Positions 1 to 8,497 of a stretch of 64,000 nt of DNA are shown one piece after another. Position numbers and translations under genes: made by a program. This DNA comes from Staphylococcus sp. CAG:324 (GTDB lineage: Bacteria; Bacillota_I; Bacilli_A; ML615J-28; CAG-313): positions 15,546 to 79,545 of the forward strand of contig FR890808.1 in the NCBI GenBank assembly GCA_000433035.1, given 5' to 3'. How positions within the stretch are numbered: the stretch's first letter is position 1; each line of letters begins with the position of its first letter. The notes beneath the pieces were generated by a model. It saw only the letters and a program-made list of their open reading frames with translations, did not search any database and had not been told where the DNA came from.

Positions 1-1741
1 AGACTTCAAAAGAAGAATGATCCATAAAATCCATTATAATTTCTACAATGAGTTTTAACTCTTCACTAAATTTATTTAAATAAAATTTTAATTTATCTTT
101 TATTTCATATGTTTGATTTTTCACAAAATCACAAATATACACACTGATATTTTCTAAAACTTCTTCTTTTGTTCTACGATCAATATATCTTTTTGCCACA
201 ACTTTTTCTAAAACAAAATGATACATCCTACCAACAAATGTGCTATTATTATCTTCCATCTTTTCTTCAATGTTCAAAATATATTTAAGATAGAAACGAA
301 AAGGACAACTAAAATAATCGTTTAATTTTGTATAGGATAGCTCCATAAATAAAGTTGGTAAAGCCAAGTAATCTAAAGTCGCATTAAAATCACTTTGATA
401 ACGTTTTGTTAAATCATCACAAAAATAAGTATAGCCATAAAGATAGTCAAAAGTTTTCTTTTGGTATAATCGATATAACGCATAAGCTTTAAAAAATCTC
501 ATCTTTGCCATATCTTCATTGACAATATGATAAATATGAATCGATGCATCGCAAATATTAACAATCCTTTTTTTGGCAAGTTCCTTAATCAAATTGCTAG
601 GCATATAAATTTTAGAAGAACAATATGTGGAATAACTTAAATGGATAGATTCATAACTATGAATACAATCAAGTATTTTCTTTTCCTCAATTTGCGTTTT
701 ATCAAAACTCGTTAATAATTTTAAGTTTTTTCTTATCTTATCGTTTAAATACGTATCATCTTTATAAATATGGGCAATTTCACCATGACTAAAATTCATA
801 ATAAAAATATGTGTATCATCATCATAGATGTGATTCAAAACATTTTCAATTTTGATTGCATTGGTAACTTCTTCTTGATAAATTGTATGGATAAAAACAT
901 CTTTGATTAAATCTAGAGTAATGGAATTGATTGTTAAATCTAACATAATAAGGGGTTCTAACACTTTACCTATCTTGGAAAAAATTTTGTTATCTTTTTT
1001 ATCTATAAGATAATCTTTTAACACTTTATTTAGTCGCATTGCTTCATAATTTTTTAAATCATGAAAAAAATTTTTAACAATATCTACGTCAAAAAAAGAA
1101 CCTTCCCCCTCAACAATATAATCAATTTTATATATCATCAAATATTCTTCTAACTTATTTAAGTAATCTTTATTTACTTTATGAATAACAATTTTAGCAG
1201 GATCCACTTTCTTATTTAACAAAATAGCAATATGATTGACCACCTCTAATATCTCATCATCATAATTTTCAAAATGAAAAATGGTCAATTCTTTGTCTAT
1301 ACTATTTGTTGTAAAACATCGTTCATAGTGTTTTAAAAATGGCAACATTTGATTAATTAAATCATCATCCCCATAATAATTAACAAAATAAACTTTTTTA
1401 CTTTTATAATAGGACAAATGATTTTCATCTAAGATCAAATGGTTGTTTTGATGATAAAGATATAACTCATGAAGAAAGGGCTCATTACTATCTTGTTGAA
1501 TAAAATAACTATTTGCAAGTTTGATTCGCAATACTTCTAAATTTGTATCTTCCTTCATATTATGAAATAACATTTGATAATCAATTGTGGTATAAATATC
1601 ATCTTTTACTTCATCAAAACTCTTAAATGTAATTTTTCGCATTTGATTAGAAAACTTCTGAATTAAGATTGGTTTGATATATTTATTTGATACAATAATG
1701 ATATCTTCTTCTTGTCCAATATGTTCTATTAACTTTTCCAT
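1..1741 (-). CDS. AddB/RexB-like PD-(D/E)XK nuclease subunit, 3' end outside the window
   Basis: An open reading frame with no stop runs off the left edge; about 580 residues are visible. Near the visible C-terminus it has YFSCPFRFYLKYILNI followed by FVGRMYHFVLE, the Cys plus alpha-helical entry typical of the AddB/RexB nuclease domain, where the Cys helps hold a 4Fe-4S cluster. AddB works with AddA in end resection of double-strand breaks. The N-terminus (IIIVSNKYIKPILIQKF) lacks a Walker A GxxGxGKT, unlike classical AddB, so the helicase half seems inactive, as in RexB-type subunits. The start is ATG 1741: AAAGGA lies six bases upstream of it but directly abuts the earlier in-frame ATG at 1747. 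The partner addA would be expected just outside the window. Family assignment is by motif only. Confidence 0.6.
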   Translation of the reverse strand, partial: MEKLIEHIGQEEDIIIVSNKYIKPILIQKFSNQMRKITFKSFDEVKDDIYTTIDYQMLFHNMKEDTNLEVLRIKLANSYFIQQDSNEPFLHELYLYHQNNHLILDENHLSYYKSKKVYFVNYYGDDDLINQMLPFLKHYERCFTTNSIDKELTIFHFENYDDEILEVVNHIAILLNKKVDPAKIVIHKVNKDYLNKLEEYLMIYKIDYIVEGEGSFFDVDIVKNFFHDLKNYEAMRLNKVLKDYLIDKKDNKIFSKIGKVLEPLIMLDLTINSITLDLIKDVFIHTIYQEEVTNAIKIENVLNHIYDDDTHIFIMNFSHGEIAHIYKDDTYLNDKIRKNLKLLTSFDKTQIEEKKILDCIHSYESIHLSYSTYCSSKIYMPSNLIKELAKKRIVNICDASIHIYHIVNEDMAKMRFFKAYALYRLYQKKTFDYLYGYTYFCDDLTKRYQSDFNATLDYLALPTLFMELSYTKLNDYFSCPFRFYLKYILNIEEKMEDNNSTFVGRMYHFVLEKVVAKRYIDRRTKEEVLENISVYICDFVKNQTYEIKDKLKFYLNKFSEELKLIVEIIMDFMDHSSFEV

Positions 1742-1772
1742 ATACATTCCTTTTACTTTGCTTCTTTACATC

Positions 1773-1802
1773 ATTATAACACAATTGTTGAGGAAAGTCC
1801 AA
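1773..1802 (-). promoter_or_regulatory. Sigma-A promoter for the AddB-like gene
   Basis: On the minus strand TTGGAC (1797-1802) is followed after 18 bases by TATAAT (1773-1778), upstream of the AddB-like start. Confidence 0.55.
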
Positions 1803-1804
1803 AT

Positions 1805-1835
1805 ATAAAAAACCTTTTTATTCTCTAAAAAGGTT
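1805..1835 (-). terminator. Rho-independent terminator after spoIIE
   Basis: Minus strand reads AACCTTTTTA, a short loop, TAAAAAGGTT and then TTTTT: a ten-base-pair stem with a U tract just past the spoIIE stop codon. Confidence 0.8.
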
Positions 1836-1848
1836 AAAAGATTTGTCT

Positions 1849-4083
1849 TTATTTTTGTTTTTGAATTTTTAAAACAATAATTGTCATATCATCTTTGGCT
1901 TTCATATCATGAGTCGTTGTGTAATTCAAAATTTCATAGACTAGTTGTTGAGGAAGTAGATTACTAGATGATTGAATAAAACTTTCTAATTGGTCATTGT
2001 CAATTAAATTTTCTAATACGCCATCACTACTCATAATAATTAAATCGCCATCTTCTAAATTATACGTTTTTTGATCAACTTCCTCATCAATACCAAGTGG
2101 TAAACTTTTATTAATAATTTTTTCAACATTTCCGTTTTGTTTAAAAATATAGGTAGTATTCGCCCCCATTTTGTAAAAAGTAGCCAATCCACTGTGGCGA
2201 TTAATATCTAAAAAATCAAGTGTAGCATAACGTTCTAAATAATCTTGAACAGTATAAAAAGTATTTAAGATTTCTAACGCAGTTGATGATTCAATATTCA
2301 AATGAACAATATCTTCTACTAAATGAAGGGTCATATCACTTTCATAAAAAGCACTGTAACCTTTGCCCATACCATCTGAAATAGCAAATAGAATATGACC
2401 ATTATCTTGTTCTTTAACTAAATAATTATCCCCACTAATTGTTTGACTATCTGCAGGAATATTACCATAAGCATAGATGACATCTATGATTAATTTAGGC
2501 ATAATATGAATATACAAAGTTGTATTTTCTTCAGATATTAGTTCTACACTAACTTCTTCCTCAACAATGGTTTCAAATAAAGTGGTTAAAATAGTTTTAA
2601 TTTTATCAAAACTAGTATTTTTAATACCAATTTTTATCAAAAAATCATGTTCATAACATCTTGCAATTTCATAGTAAGTAACATAATATTCTAATTCTAT
2701 TAAATAACTTTTGGCTTTATATAAATTTTGATAATTGAGTTCTGTTTTACTAGTTGTGTCAACAACATAATTTTTAAGTGCATTAGACACACCGCTAATT
2801 TGTGCTAACAATATGTAATTATTTGCATCTTTTTCATCACTATTTGGATCTTTATAATTGATTCGTTCATTTAATAATTTTGATGTATTTAAAATGGATG
2901 GATATTTATAACAGGTTTTGGCAAAATCTTCATAATTATAAATAGCATCTTCATCCATCATTAAGATATCTTTAAAAATAGGATAGAGTGAGGATTTATT
3001 TTGACTAAAACAGACTTTTTGATTTGTACAATTTTTACAATGTTTATCAACAATTGTTTTAATTCCACTGCTTAATTTTTCATTAAAACCTTTAGGATTT
3101 TGGAAACCAATAACAAAGCGATCTAAGAAGCCCGCAAATTTCAAAATTTCTTCGTTGACACTTTTTTGAGCAGTTTGATGAATTTCTTTATATTCATCAA
3201 TATCTTCAGGTTGCACTTTGATAAATATATATGACAAAACCTCAAATATAATGCTTAGCCCCATAATAGAGATATATACTGCTTGATTTTGAGTGGCATT
3301 ACTGAAAATGATAATTGCCAAAAAAGCATTTAAAATGCCAATAGTGTAAACACTTCTAACCGAATATACGCCAGATACTACAATAATAATTAAACTTTCA
3401 TCAATTTTAAAGAAAACATATTCGAGAAAAACAATAACAAGACTATACAATAAACTATAAATATTTTTAAATTTTCGGCTCAAATACATTGCAAAATAAC
3501 AACCCACAATAATGGATAAGTTTACATTGAACACCTCAATATAGGTTGCACCAATCGTTGTTAAGATACATATTAAAATTTCTAAATAAATATATGAGTG
3601 AAAACTTTTATTATCATTAATAAAAAATCTTTCTTTAATGTTTTTAATATCTTTTAAAAGTTTATATAAATAAACATCTAAAAATAGGTAAATTAAAATA
3701 CTTAACAAAGTAAAGATAAGTTTACCAAAAATGTTAATGTTAGATTTAGGATACAAAAAAAAGCTAACTACATTTATAACTAAAATAAAAGCCGATATAA
3801 TTATATTAGGTTTTGTAACTAATATATTATCTTTATTCACACCCATTTTAAATAAAAATAAGAAGATAGTTACAAGCACAATTAAAACCAAATAACCAAT
3901 AATAAATTCTTTTGAAAAAAGTAAAATACTTAACAAAGAAACTGGATATATATAATACATATTTCTTTTATCTTTAAATAGATAAAATAACATAACAGGT
4001 AAATATAAAGAAAATAGATAACCTCCATGAATAGTCAATATTAAAAAGAAGGCTACAATAATCATATTCATTTTTTTTAGCAC
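1849..4083 (-). CDS. spoIIE: Stage II sporulation protein E, PP2C-type membrane phosphatase
   Basis: 744 residues. About the first 300 residues are a run of around ten hydrophobic segments, followed by a cytoplasmic linker with a CKNCTNQKVCF cysteine pattern near residue 345. A C-terminal PPM/PP2C phosphatase domain (about 540-740) carries the metal-binding motifs ISDGMGKGYSAF and MSSDGVLENL. This is the SpoIIE architecture. SpoIIE dephosphorylates SpoIIAA to release sigma-F in the forespore and takes part in polar septation. It is slightly shorter than the roughly 827-residue Bacillus protein. The start is GTG 4083 after a GGGGGG ribosome site. It stands alone between two terminators, with its own promoter. 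Other SpoIIE-like phosphatases exist, but the multi-TM N-terminus argues for true SpoIIE. Confidence 0.87.
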   Translation of the reverse strand: MLKKMNMIIVAFFLILTIHGGYLFSLYLPVMLFYLFKDKRNMYYIYPVSLLSILLFSKEFIIGYLVLIVLVTIFLFLFKMGVNKDNILVTKPNIIISAFILVINVVSFFLYPKSNINIFGKLIFTLLSILIYLFLDVYLYKLLKDIKNIKERFFINDNKSFHSYIYLEILICILTTIGATYIEVFNVNLSIIVGCYFAMYLSRKFKNIYSLLYSLVIVFLEYVFFKIDESLIIIVVSGVYSVRSVYTIGILNAFLAIIIFSNATQNQAVYISIMGLSIIFEVLSYIFIKVQPEDIDEYKEIHQTAQKSVNEEILKFAGFLDRFVIGFQNPKGFNEKLSSGIKTIVDKHCKNCTNQKVCFSQNKSSLYPIFKDILMMDEDAIYNYEDFAKTCYKYPSILNTSKLLNERINYKDPNSDEKDANNYILLAQISGVSNALKNYVVDTTSKTELNYQNLYKAKSYLIELEYYVTYYEIARCYEHDFLIKIGIKNTSFDKIKTILTTLFETIVEEEVSVELISEENTTLYIHIMPKLIIDVIYAYGNIPADSQTISGDNYLVKEQDNGHILFAISDGMGKGYSAFYESDMTLHLVEDIVHLNIESSTALEILNTFYTVQDYLERYATLDFLDINRHSGLATFYKMGANTTYIFKQNGNVEKIINKSLPLGIDEEVDQKTYNLEDGDLIIMSSDGVLENLIDNDQLESFIQSSSNLLPQQLVYEILNYTTTHDMKAKDDMTIIVLKIQKQK

Positions 4084-4120
4084 TTTAAACTTCCCCCCTT
4101 TTTTAAAGCGTGTGTCATCT

Positions 4121-4153
4121 ATTATATAATATTGTTTTGTCAGAAAAAGCCAA
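4121..4153 (-). promoter_or_regulatory. Candidate spoIIE promoter with 21-bp spacer and 0A-box-like site
   Basis: Minus strand: TTGGCT (4148-4153), a 21-base spacer, then TATAAT (4121-4126). The spacer contains TGACAAA (4136-4142), six of seven matches to the Spo0A box TGNCGAA. The Bacillus spoIIE promoter is known for the same odd 21-bp spacing and Spo0A activation. The match is suggestive, not proof. Confidence 0.45.
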
Positions 4154-4194
4154 AAAAAGTTTTATAAAAGAAATTCAACAATGTTTAAAAAGAA

Positions 4195-4232
4195 AACATG
4201 AAAAATAAAGGTAACCTTTTACTTTTCATGTT
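4195..4232 (-). terminator. Long hairpin, terminator-like on the minus strand
   Basis: AACATGAAAA and TTTTCATGTT flank a GGTAACC palindrome, giving a stem of roughly 17 base pairs. On the minus strand it is followed by TTCTTTTT. A separate terminator already follows the DUF951 gene, so this one may end an independent small transcript. Confidence 0.45.
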
Positions 4233-4302
4233 CTTTATTTTAATTTACAAACCGTAAAATAAGACTTACTAACAACGATACAACTACGACTTATAATTGT
4301 TT

Positions 4303-4536
4303 GAATTGTTTTTTCATTGTATTTATTTGGATAGTATAAAACTATCCTACAAAGGAGGTGGCAAAAAACTTCTAATCAAAACATCGACAAAATACATTCC
4401 TTCATTGACATCTTTCGTTATTCGTTTTATTGAGCACTTTTTACTTTACCAATGCATTGCAACATTTCATAACGATCTTCTTTTAATCATAGGCAAATGA
4501 GAAAAGAAAGATGCATCTTTTCTATGTATCTTTTTT
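4303..4536 (+). ncRNA. Candidate small RNA or uncharacterised element in a 440-bp gap
   Basis: The gap 4084-4521 holds no recognisable gene. On the plus strand TATAAT at 4291-4296 could start a transcript of about 230 bases that ends at the terminator 4508-4536. It contains a perfect seven-pair hairpin (GGATAGT, ACTATCC, about 4330-4348) followed at once by AAAGGAGGTGG, a full match to the ribosome-binding consensus but with no usable start codon behind it. A 67-codon frame crosses it (4297-4500) and resembles no family I know. Orientation and reality are uncertain. Confidence 0.25.
4508..4536 (+). terminator. Bidirectional terminator downstream of the DUF951 gene
   Basis: Plus strand AAGATGCAT and ATGTATCTT form a nine-pair stem with one G-U pair, loop CTTTTCT, then a T6 run. 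The overlapping AAAAGATGCATCTTTCTTTT serves the minus-strand DUF951 transcript. Confidence 0.6.
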
Positions 4537-4749
4537 ATTCTCTTTTATTACAGATTGGCTATGTTGAATCACTTCTTTTGCCTTTTTAATAACTTCTAAT
4601 CTTGGAATCATAATCACTCTACCACATGTGGTACATTCTAATTTAAAGTCAATTCCAATTCTTAATACCTTCCATGTATTTGATCCACATGGATGATTTT
4701 TTTTAAATTTTAAAAAATCACCAATTTCAATTGTAGTTGCATCAACCAT
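4522..4749 (-). CDS. DUF951 (YyzM-like) small zinc-finger-like protein
   Basis: 75 residues. The pattern IGDFLKFKKNHPCGSNTWKV, then CTTCGRVIMIPR, is diagnostic of DUF951, a small widespread Bacillota family related to B. subtilis YyzM. The Cys in HPCGS and the CxxC suggest metal binding, but no function is established. It is translationally coupled to parA, whose stop overlaps its upstream region. ATG 4749 is preferred over ATG 4758 because AAAGGA sits nine bases before the former but immediately next to the latter. The C-terminal 20 residues are charged and low in complexity. In many genomes this family lies close to parA/parB genes, as here. Confidence 0.8.
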   Translation of the reverse strand: MVDATTIEIGDFLKFKKNHPCGSNTWKVLRIGIDFKLECTTCGRVIMIPRLEVIKKAKEVIQHSQSVIKENKKDT

Positions 4750-4754
4750 ATCTC

Positions 4755-5531
4755 TCATTCCTTTATTATTTTTATTAAATTATTTTCTAAAATTTCTTTT
4801 GCAAGATTACGATATTCTTTAGAGCCTCTTGAATTAAAAGAAAAATTTAAAACGCTTTGTCCATGAAGAGGAGCTTCTTGAATATGTGACGATCTTGTAA
4901 TAATGGTTTTGAAAATTTTCTCAGGAAATAAAAATTTAACTTTTTCCACAATTTCATAACCAAGCGTATTTTTATTATCTAGTTTAGTTAATAAAATTCC
5001 TTCGATATCAATGTTTTTATTATTTTGAATTTTGTCAATTTTATTGATCATTTGGGTAAGAGCATCATATGCATAAAAGCCACATTCAACCGGTATAATA
5101 ACAGAATCACTAGCAAAAAGTGCATTATCCACAATTAATCCTAAAGATGGCGGGCAATCAATTAAAATAAAATCATATTCATTTTTAATCATATCTAGTT
5201 TTCTTTTTAAAAGAAATTCTTTATCTGGTATCATATAAAGACTTTCTTCAATATTAGCAAGTTTAATGGATGAGGCAATTAAATCAAGTCTTTCAATTTT
5301 AGTTTTTACAATCGCTCTTCTAAGAAGACCAATATGCGTAAAGAAATCACTAACATCAAATAAAATATCTTCACGATTAATTCCTAGTCCAATGGTAGCA
5401 TTTGCTTGTTGGTCATAATCAATAATCAATACTTTTTGTTTAAACATCGCTAGTGCCGCTCCTAAATTAATGGCTGTAGTTGTCTTCCCAACGCCTCCTT
5501 TTTGATTCACAATGGAAATGATTTTGCCCAT
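4755..5531 (-). CDS. parA: ParA/Soj chromosome-partitioning ATPase
   Basis: 258 residues, full length. It has the deviant Walker A KGGVGKTTTAINLG near the N-terminus, IDYDQQANAT (Walker A') and IDCPPSLGLIVDNAL (Walker B), the hallmarks of the MinD/ParA family. ParA binds DNA nonspecifically in its ATP form and, with ParB bound to parS, segregates origins; as Soj it also modulates DnaA. It follows mnmG-rsmG, the classic origin-proximal order. The usual next gene, parB/spo0J, is missing and DUF951 takes its place. Start ATG 5531 has AAGGAG at good spacing. A plasmid-type ParA is less likely given the mnmG-rsmG context. Confidence 0.9.
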   Translation of the reverse strand: MGKIISIVNQKGGVGKTTTAINLGAALAMFKQKVLIIDYDQQANATIGLGINREDILFDVSDFFTHIGLLRRAIVKTKIERLDLIASSIKLANIEESLYMIPDKEFLLKRKLDMIKNEYDFILIDCPPSLGLIVDNALFASDSVIIPVECGFYAYDALTQMINKIDKIQNNKNIDIEGILLTKLDNKNTLGYEIVEKVKFLFPEKIFKTIITRSSHIQEAPLHGQSVLNFSFNSRGSKEYRNLAKEILENNLIKIIKE

Positions 5532-5543
5532 AATAGCTCCTTT

Positions 5544-6239
5544 CTATAGAGGTTTCTTTTTCATTTTAGCATAACTTCTAGGATAAAAATGAGGGGTTGT
5601 TCGTACTTTTTTTATCTTAATCAAACAACGCATTCCCCTTTCTTGAGGTAGATTATACAAAATTTTATCCTTAACTGTCCCTCCTAAAATTGCAATTGCC
5701 TCTTTAGAATCGTCTACTTCCTTTTGATAATTTTGCCCTTTCATTGCAATAAAAACACCATTTAATTTAACAAAAGGCAAGGAAAGTTCCACAAGCATAT
5801 TGAGATTTGCAACTGCTCTAGCTACTACAAAATCAAAGGATGCCCTTTGTTGATTACAAAAGTTTTCAGCCCGTTCACAAACCACATTGATAGAATCTAG
5901 TTGTAATTCTTCAATCACACGATGTAAAAATTGACATCTTTTTTGCGTTGCCTCAAGTAGCGTTACTTTTATTTTAGGATATACTATTTTTAAAACGATT
6001 CCTGGTAGTCCTGCTCCGGTCCCAATATCTAATATTTCTATTCCATCTTGAAGTTTTTCATCTTTCAATACCATTATACTATCATAAAAATGTTTAATAT
6101 AAACCTCTTCTTCCTCAAGAATGGTTGTTAGATTCATCGTTTTAGCCCCTTCATTTAGAAGTTTATAATATGCATACAATTGCCTTTTTTGTTTATCATC
6201 AAGGATAACGAGTTCATCTAAATAAGGATTATATTTCAT
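5544..6239 (-). CDS. rsmG: 16S rRNA (guanine-527-N7) methyltransferase RsmG
   Basis: 231 residues. The SAM-binding motif LDIGTGAGLPGIVLK (about residues 74-88) and FVVARAVANLNMLVEL match RsmG (GidB). The enzyme makes m7G527 in the 530 loop of 16S rRNA; its loss gives low-level streptomycin resistance in other bacteria. The start overlaps the end of mnmG by 11 bases, so the two are translationally coupled, and parA follows 12 bases later. The C-terminus is basic (KMKKKPL). Length and order mnmG-rsmG-parA match most Bacillota. Confidence 0.93.
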   Translation of the reverse strand: MKYNPYLDELVILDDKQKRQLYAYYKLLNEGAKTMNLTTILEEEEVYIKHFYDSIMVLKDEKLQDGIEILDIGTGAGLPGIVLKIVYPKIKVTLLEATQKRCQFLHRVIEELQLDSINVVCERAENFCNQQRASFDFVVARAVANLNMLVELSLPFVKLNGVFIAMKGQNYQKEVDDSKEAIAILGGTVKDKILYNLPQERGMRCLIKIKKVRTTPHFYPRSYAKMKKKPL

Positions 6240-8160
6240 GATCTTTCTTCCTTCTTAAACTTTCAATATAAACAATCAAAATAGAGATATCTGATGGGTT
6301 AACACCACTAATTCTAGAAGCTTGCGCAATTGTTAGGGGTTTAATTTTAATCAATTTTTCTCTTGCTTCACTGGCTAAATTGGAAATTTGTTGATAATCA
6401 ATATCGATAGGGATTAAAATACTTTCTAATTTTAAAACCCTTTGTGCTTCTTTAAAAGCTTTGTCAATATATCCTTGATATTTAACTAAAGTATTCAAAC
6501 ATTCACCATACTCATATGGTAAGGGATTTTCTAAAGAGGTCATTTTAACAATATCAAAATAACTAATTTCAGGTCTTTTCATTAAATCTTTTGCGCTTAT
6601 CCCATCATGCAAACGAGGTGATACTATCTTATCTAAATACGCATTGATTTCTTTTTTAGGTGTCAATTTTAAATTTTTTAGTCTTTCAATTTCTTTTTCA
6701 ATCGCCAACTTTTTCTCAAGATACAATTGATATCTTTCCTTACTAACAAGACCTATTTGGTATCCATATGCTATTAGTCTAGCATCTGCATTATCATGAC
6801 GAAGCAAAAGTCGATATTCAGCCCTTGATGTTAGCATTCGATAAGGATCATTTACTCCTTTAGTTACTAAATCATCAATTAAAACTCCAATATAAGCTTC
6901 ATCTCTTTTTAAAACTAACGGTTCTGTTTTCCTTAAATAACAACTGGCATTGATACCAGCCATCAAGCCTTGTGCGGCTGCTTCTTCATATCCACTTGTT
7001 CCATTTACTTGTCCACCAAAAAACAATCCTTTTATTTTTTTAGATTCCAAAGTAGGTTTTAATTCTAAAGGATTGATTGCATCATATTCAATCGCATAAG
7101 CATATTTCGCAATTTTAGCCTTCTCAAATCCAGGAAGTGAATGCACCATTTGTTCTTGAACATCATGTGGCATACTAGTTGAAAAACCTTGAATATATGT
7201 TTCATTGATTTCCAAACTTTCCGGTTCTAAAAAGAGTTGATGTTGTTTTTTGTCCGCAAACCTTACTAATTTATCTTCAATAGAAGGACAATATCTAGGT
7301 CCAATTCCTTCAACAATACCTGAATACATACTTGATTCTTTTAAATGTTCTCTAATAATTTCATGGGTTTTTGGCGTAGTCCAAATTAAGTAACAAGGTA
7401 CTTGCTTATCAAAGGGAATCATATCACTTGGATTGGTTTGATAACTAAAGGTAAGTGGCATATCAGTTCCTAATTCTAATTGGCCATAAGAAAAATCAAT
7501 TGAATCCGTATATACTCTAGGAGGTGTTCCCGTCTTTAATCTGATTAACTGAAATCCTAAACTCTTTAAAGACTTTGATAAACCATAATTTGTATCCTCA
7601 CCATCAGGACCAAGAGGTTCAGCACATTTACCACATAAAACTTTAGATGACAAATATGTACCTGTTGTTATAATTACTGTCTGTGAAAAAATCTGTGTAC
7701 CATCTTCTAATTGGACTCCTTGAATGATTCGCTCTTTTGTCAATAAAGCATCTACCAAAGCAATATATATATCTAGATTATCTTGGTCTAATACGACCTG
7801 TTGCATATATCTAGCATATGCTAGTTTATCTGATTGCACCCTCATAGCCCGAACAGCGGGACCCTTAGAACTATTGAGCATTTTTACTTGTAAACAAGTT
7901 TTATCAGCAGAAATTGCCATTTGCCCACCTAGGGCATCAATTTCCCTGACTAGTATTCCTTTAGCAGGACCACCAATCGAAGGATTGCATGGCATATTAC
8001 CGATTCTTTTAAAATTTCCACATACCATCAAAGTTTTAAATCCCAATCTTGCAAGGGCAAGAGCGGCCTCGATTCCCGCATGCCCACCTCCAACTACAAT
8101 GCTATCATAGAACGTAGTGAGTTTTTGTTGTAATTGTTCCTTTGTTAAAACAGCACTCAT
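6229..8160 (-). CDS. mnmG: tRNA uridine-5-carboxymethylaminomethyl enzyme MnmG (GidA)
   Basis: 643 residues. The FAD-binding VVGGGHAGIEAALALARLG at 22-40, the family signatures CNPSIGGPAKG and GLFFGGQVNGTSGYEEAAAQG, and the C-terminal helical domain identify MnmG. With MnmE it installs the cmnm5 group on U34 of tRNAs reading NNA/NNG codons, using FAD, NADH and a folate one-carbon unit. It is the first gene of mnmG-rsmG-parA; mnmE is not visible upstream. The start ATG 8160 has AGGAAG eight bases upstream. The N-terminal extension before the FAD motif is a little longer than usual (about 20 residues). Confidence 0.95.
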   Translation of the reverse strand: MSAVLTKEQLQQKLTTFYDSIVVGGGHAGIEAALALARLGFKTLMVCGNFKRIGNMPCNPSIGGPAKGILVREIDALGGQMAISADKTCLQVKMLNSSKGPAVRAMRVQSDKLAYARYMQQVVLDQDNLDIYIALVDALLTKERIIQGVQLEDGTQIFSQTVIITTGTYLSSKVLCGKCAEPLGPDGEDTNYGLSKSLKSLGFQLIRLKTGTPPRVYTDSIDFSYGQLELGTDMPLTFSYQTNPSDMIPFDKQVPCYLIWTTPKTHEIIREHLKESSMYSGIVEGIGPRYCPSIEDKLVRFADKKQHQLFLEPESLEINETYIQGFSTSMPHDVQEQMVHSLPGFEKAKIAKYAYAIEYDAINPLELKPTLESKKIKGLFFGGQVNGTSGYEEAAAQGLMAGINASCYLRKTEPLVLKRDEAYIGVLIDDLVTKGVNDPYRMLTSRAEYRLLLRHDNADARLIAYGYQIGLVSKERYQLYLEKKLAIEKEIERLKNLKLTPKKEINAYLDKIVSPRLHDGISAKDLMKRPEISYFDIVKMTSLENPLPYEYGECLNTLVKYQGYIDKAFKEAQRVLKLESILIPIDIDYQQISNLASEAREKLIKIKPLTIAQASRISGVNPSDISILIVYIESLRRKKDHEI

Positions 8161-8164
8161 AAAA

Positions 8165-8392
8165 TTACTTCCTAATCAGATAGACAATAACTACAATTCC
8201 AATGAGTAAAAAAAGTCCCATCAATAAGCCCACTAGTTTAGTTATTGATTTATTTAGTTTAGCTTTTTTTTCTATTTTTTGTTTTCTTTTGATTTCTTCT
8301 TCTCTTGCTTTTGTCATTGGTAGCCTAGCCATACAAAAATCGCAAGTTAAAGCATCATATTTATTTTCATTATGACATTTTGGACAAATCAT
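8165..8392 (-). CDS. Small zinc-ribbon membrane protein, function unknown
   Basis: About 75 residues. It begins MICPKCHNENKYDALTCDFC, a four-cysteine zinc ribbon. A charged helix (REEEIKRKQKIEKKAKLNK) follows, then one C-terminal transmembrane segment (LVGLLMGLFLLIGIVVIVYL). Such zinc-ribbon plus TM proteins are common in Bacillota and have no assigned role. ATG 8392 is preferred: AAAGGTG precedes it, whereas the upstream in-frame ATG at 8413 would lie almost at the transcription start of the promoter just upstream. It is four bases from mnmG, so likely co-transcribed with it. Confidence 0.65.
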   Translation of the reverse strand: MICPKCHNENKYDALTCDFCMARLPMTKAREEEIKRKQKIEKKAKLNKSITKLVGLLMGLFLLIGIVVIVYLIRK

Positions 8393-8421
8393 TTTCATCA
8401 CCTTTTTCTTCATGTATACAT

Positions 8422-8451
8422 ATTATACACTATTTTTTGTTTTTTTGCTAA
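8422..8451 (-). promoter_or_regulatory. Promoter of the zinc-ribbon/mnmG/rsmG/parA operon
   Basis: Minus strand TTAGCA (8446-8451), 18 bases, TATAAT (8422-8427). The operon then continues through parA and the DUF951 gene with overlaps or short gaps. Confidence 0.55.
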
Positions 8452-8456
8452 TATAA

Positions 8457-8494
8457 AGAAAAGGAAAGCCAAAATTTTTGACTTTCTTTTTCAA
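8457..8494 (-). terminator. Terminator after pduL
   Basis: Minus strand GAAAAAGAAAGTCAAAA pairs with TTTTGGCTTTCCTTTTC with one mismatch, followed by TTTATAT. It separates pduL from the downstream promoter. Confidence 0.65.
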
Positions 8495-8497
8495 TTT

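Noticed and set aside
5125..5133. TTATCCACA, a perfect DnaA box
   Set aside because: A single copy inside parA coding sequence with no cluster or AT-rich unwinding element; a similar lone copy occurs near 52.1 kb. Not evidence of an origin.
7724..8110. 128-codon plus-strand frame opposite mnmG
   Set aside because: It mirrors the conserved FAD-binding part of mnmG and has no ribosome site of its own.
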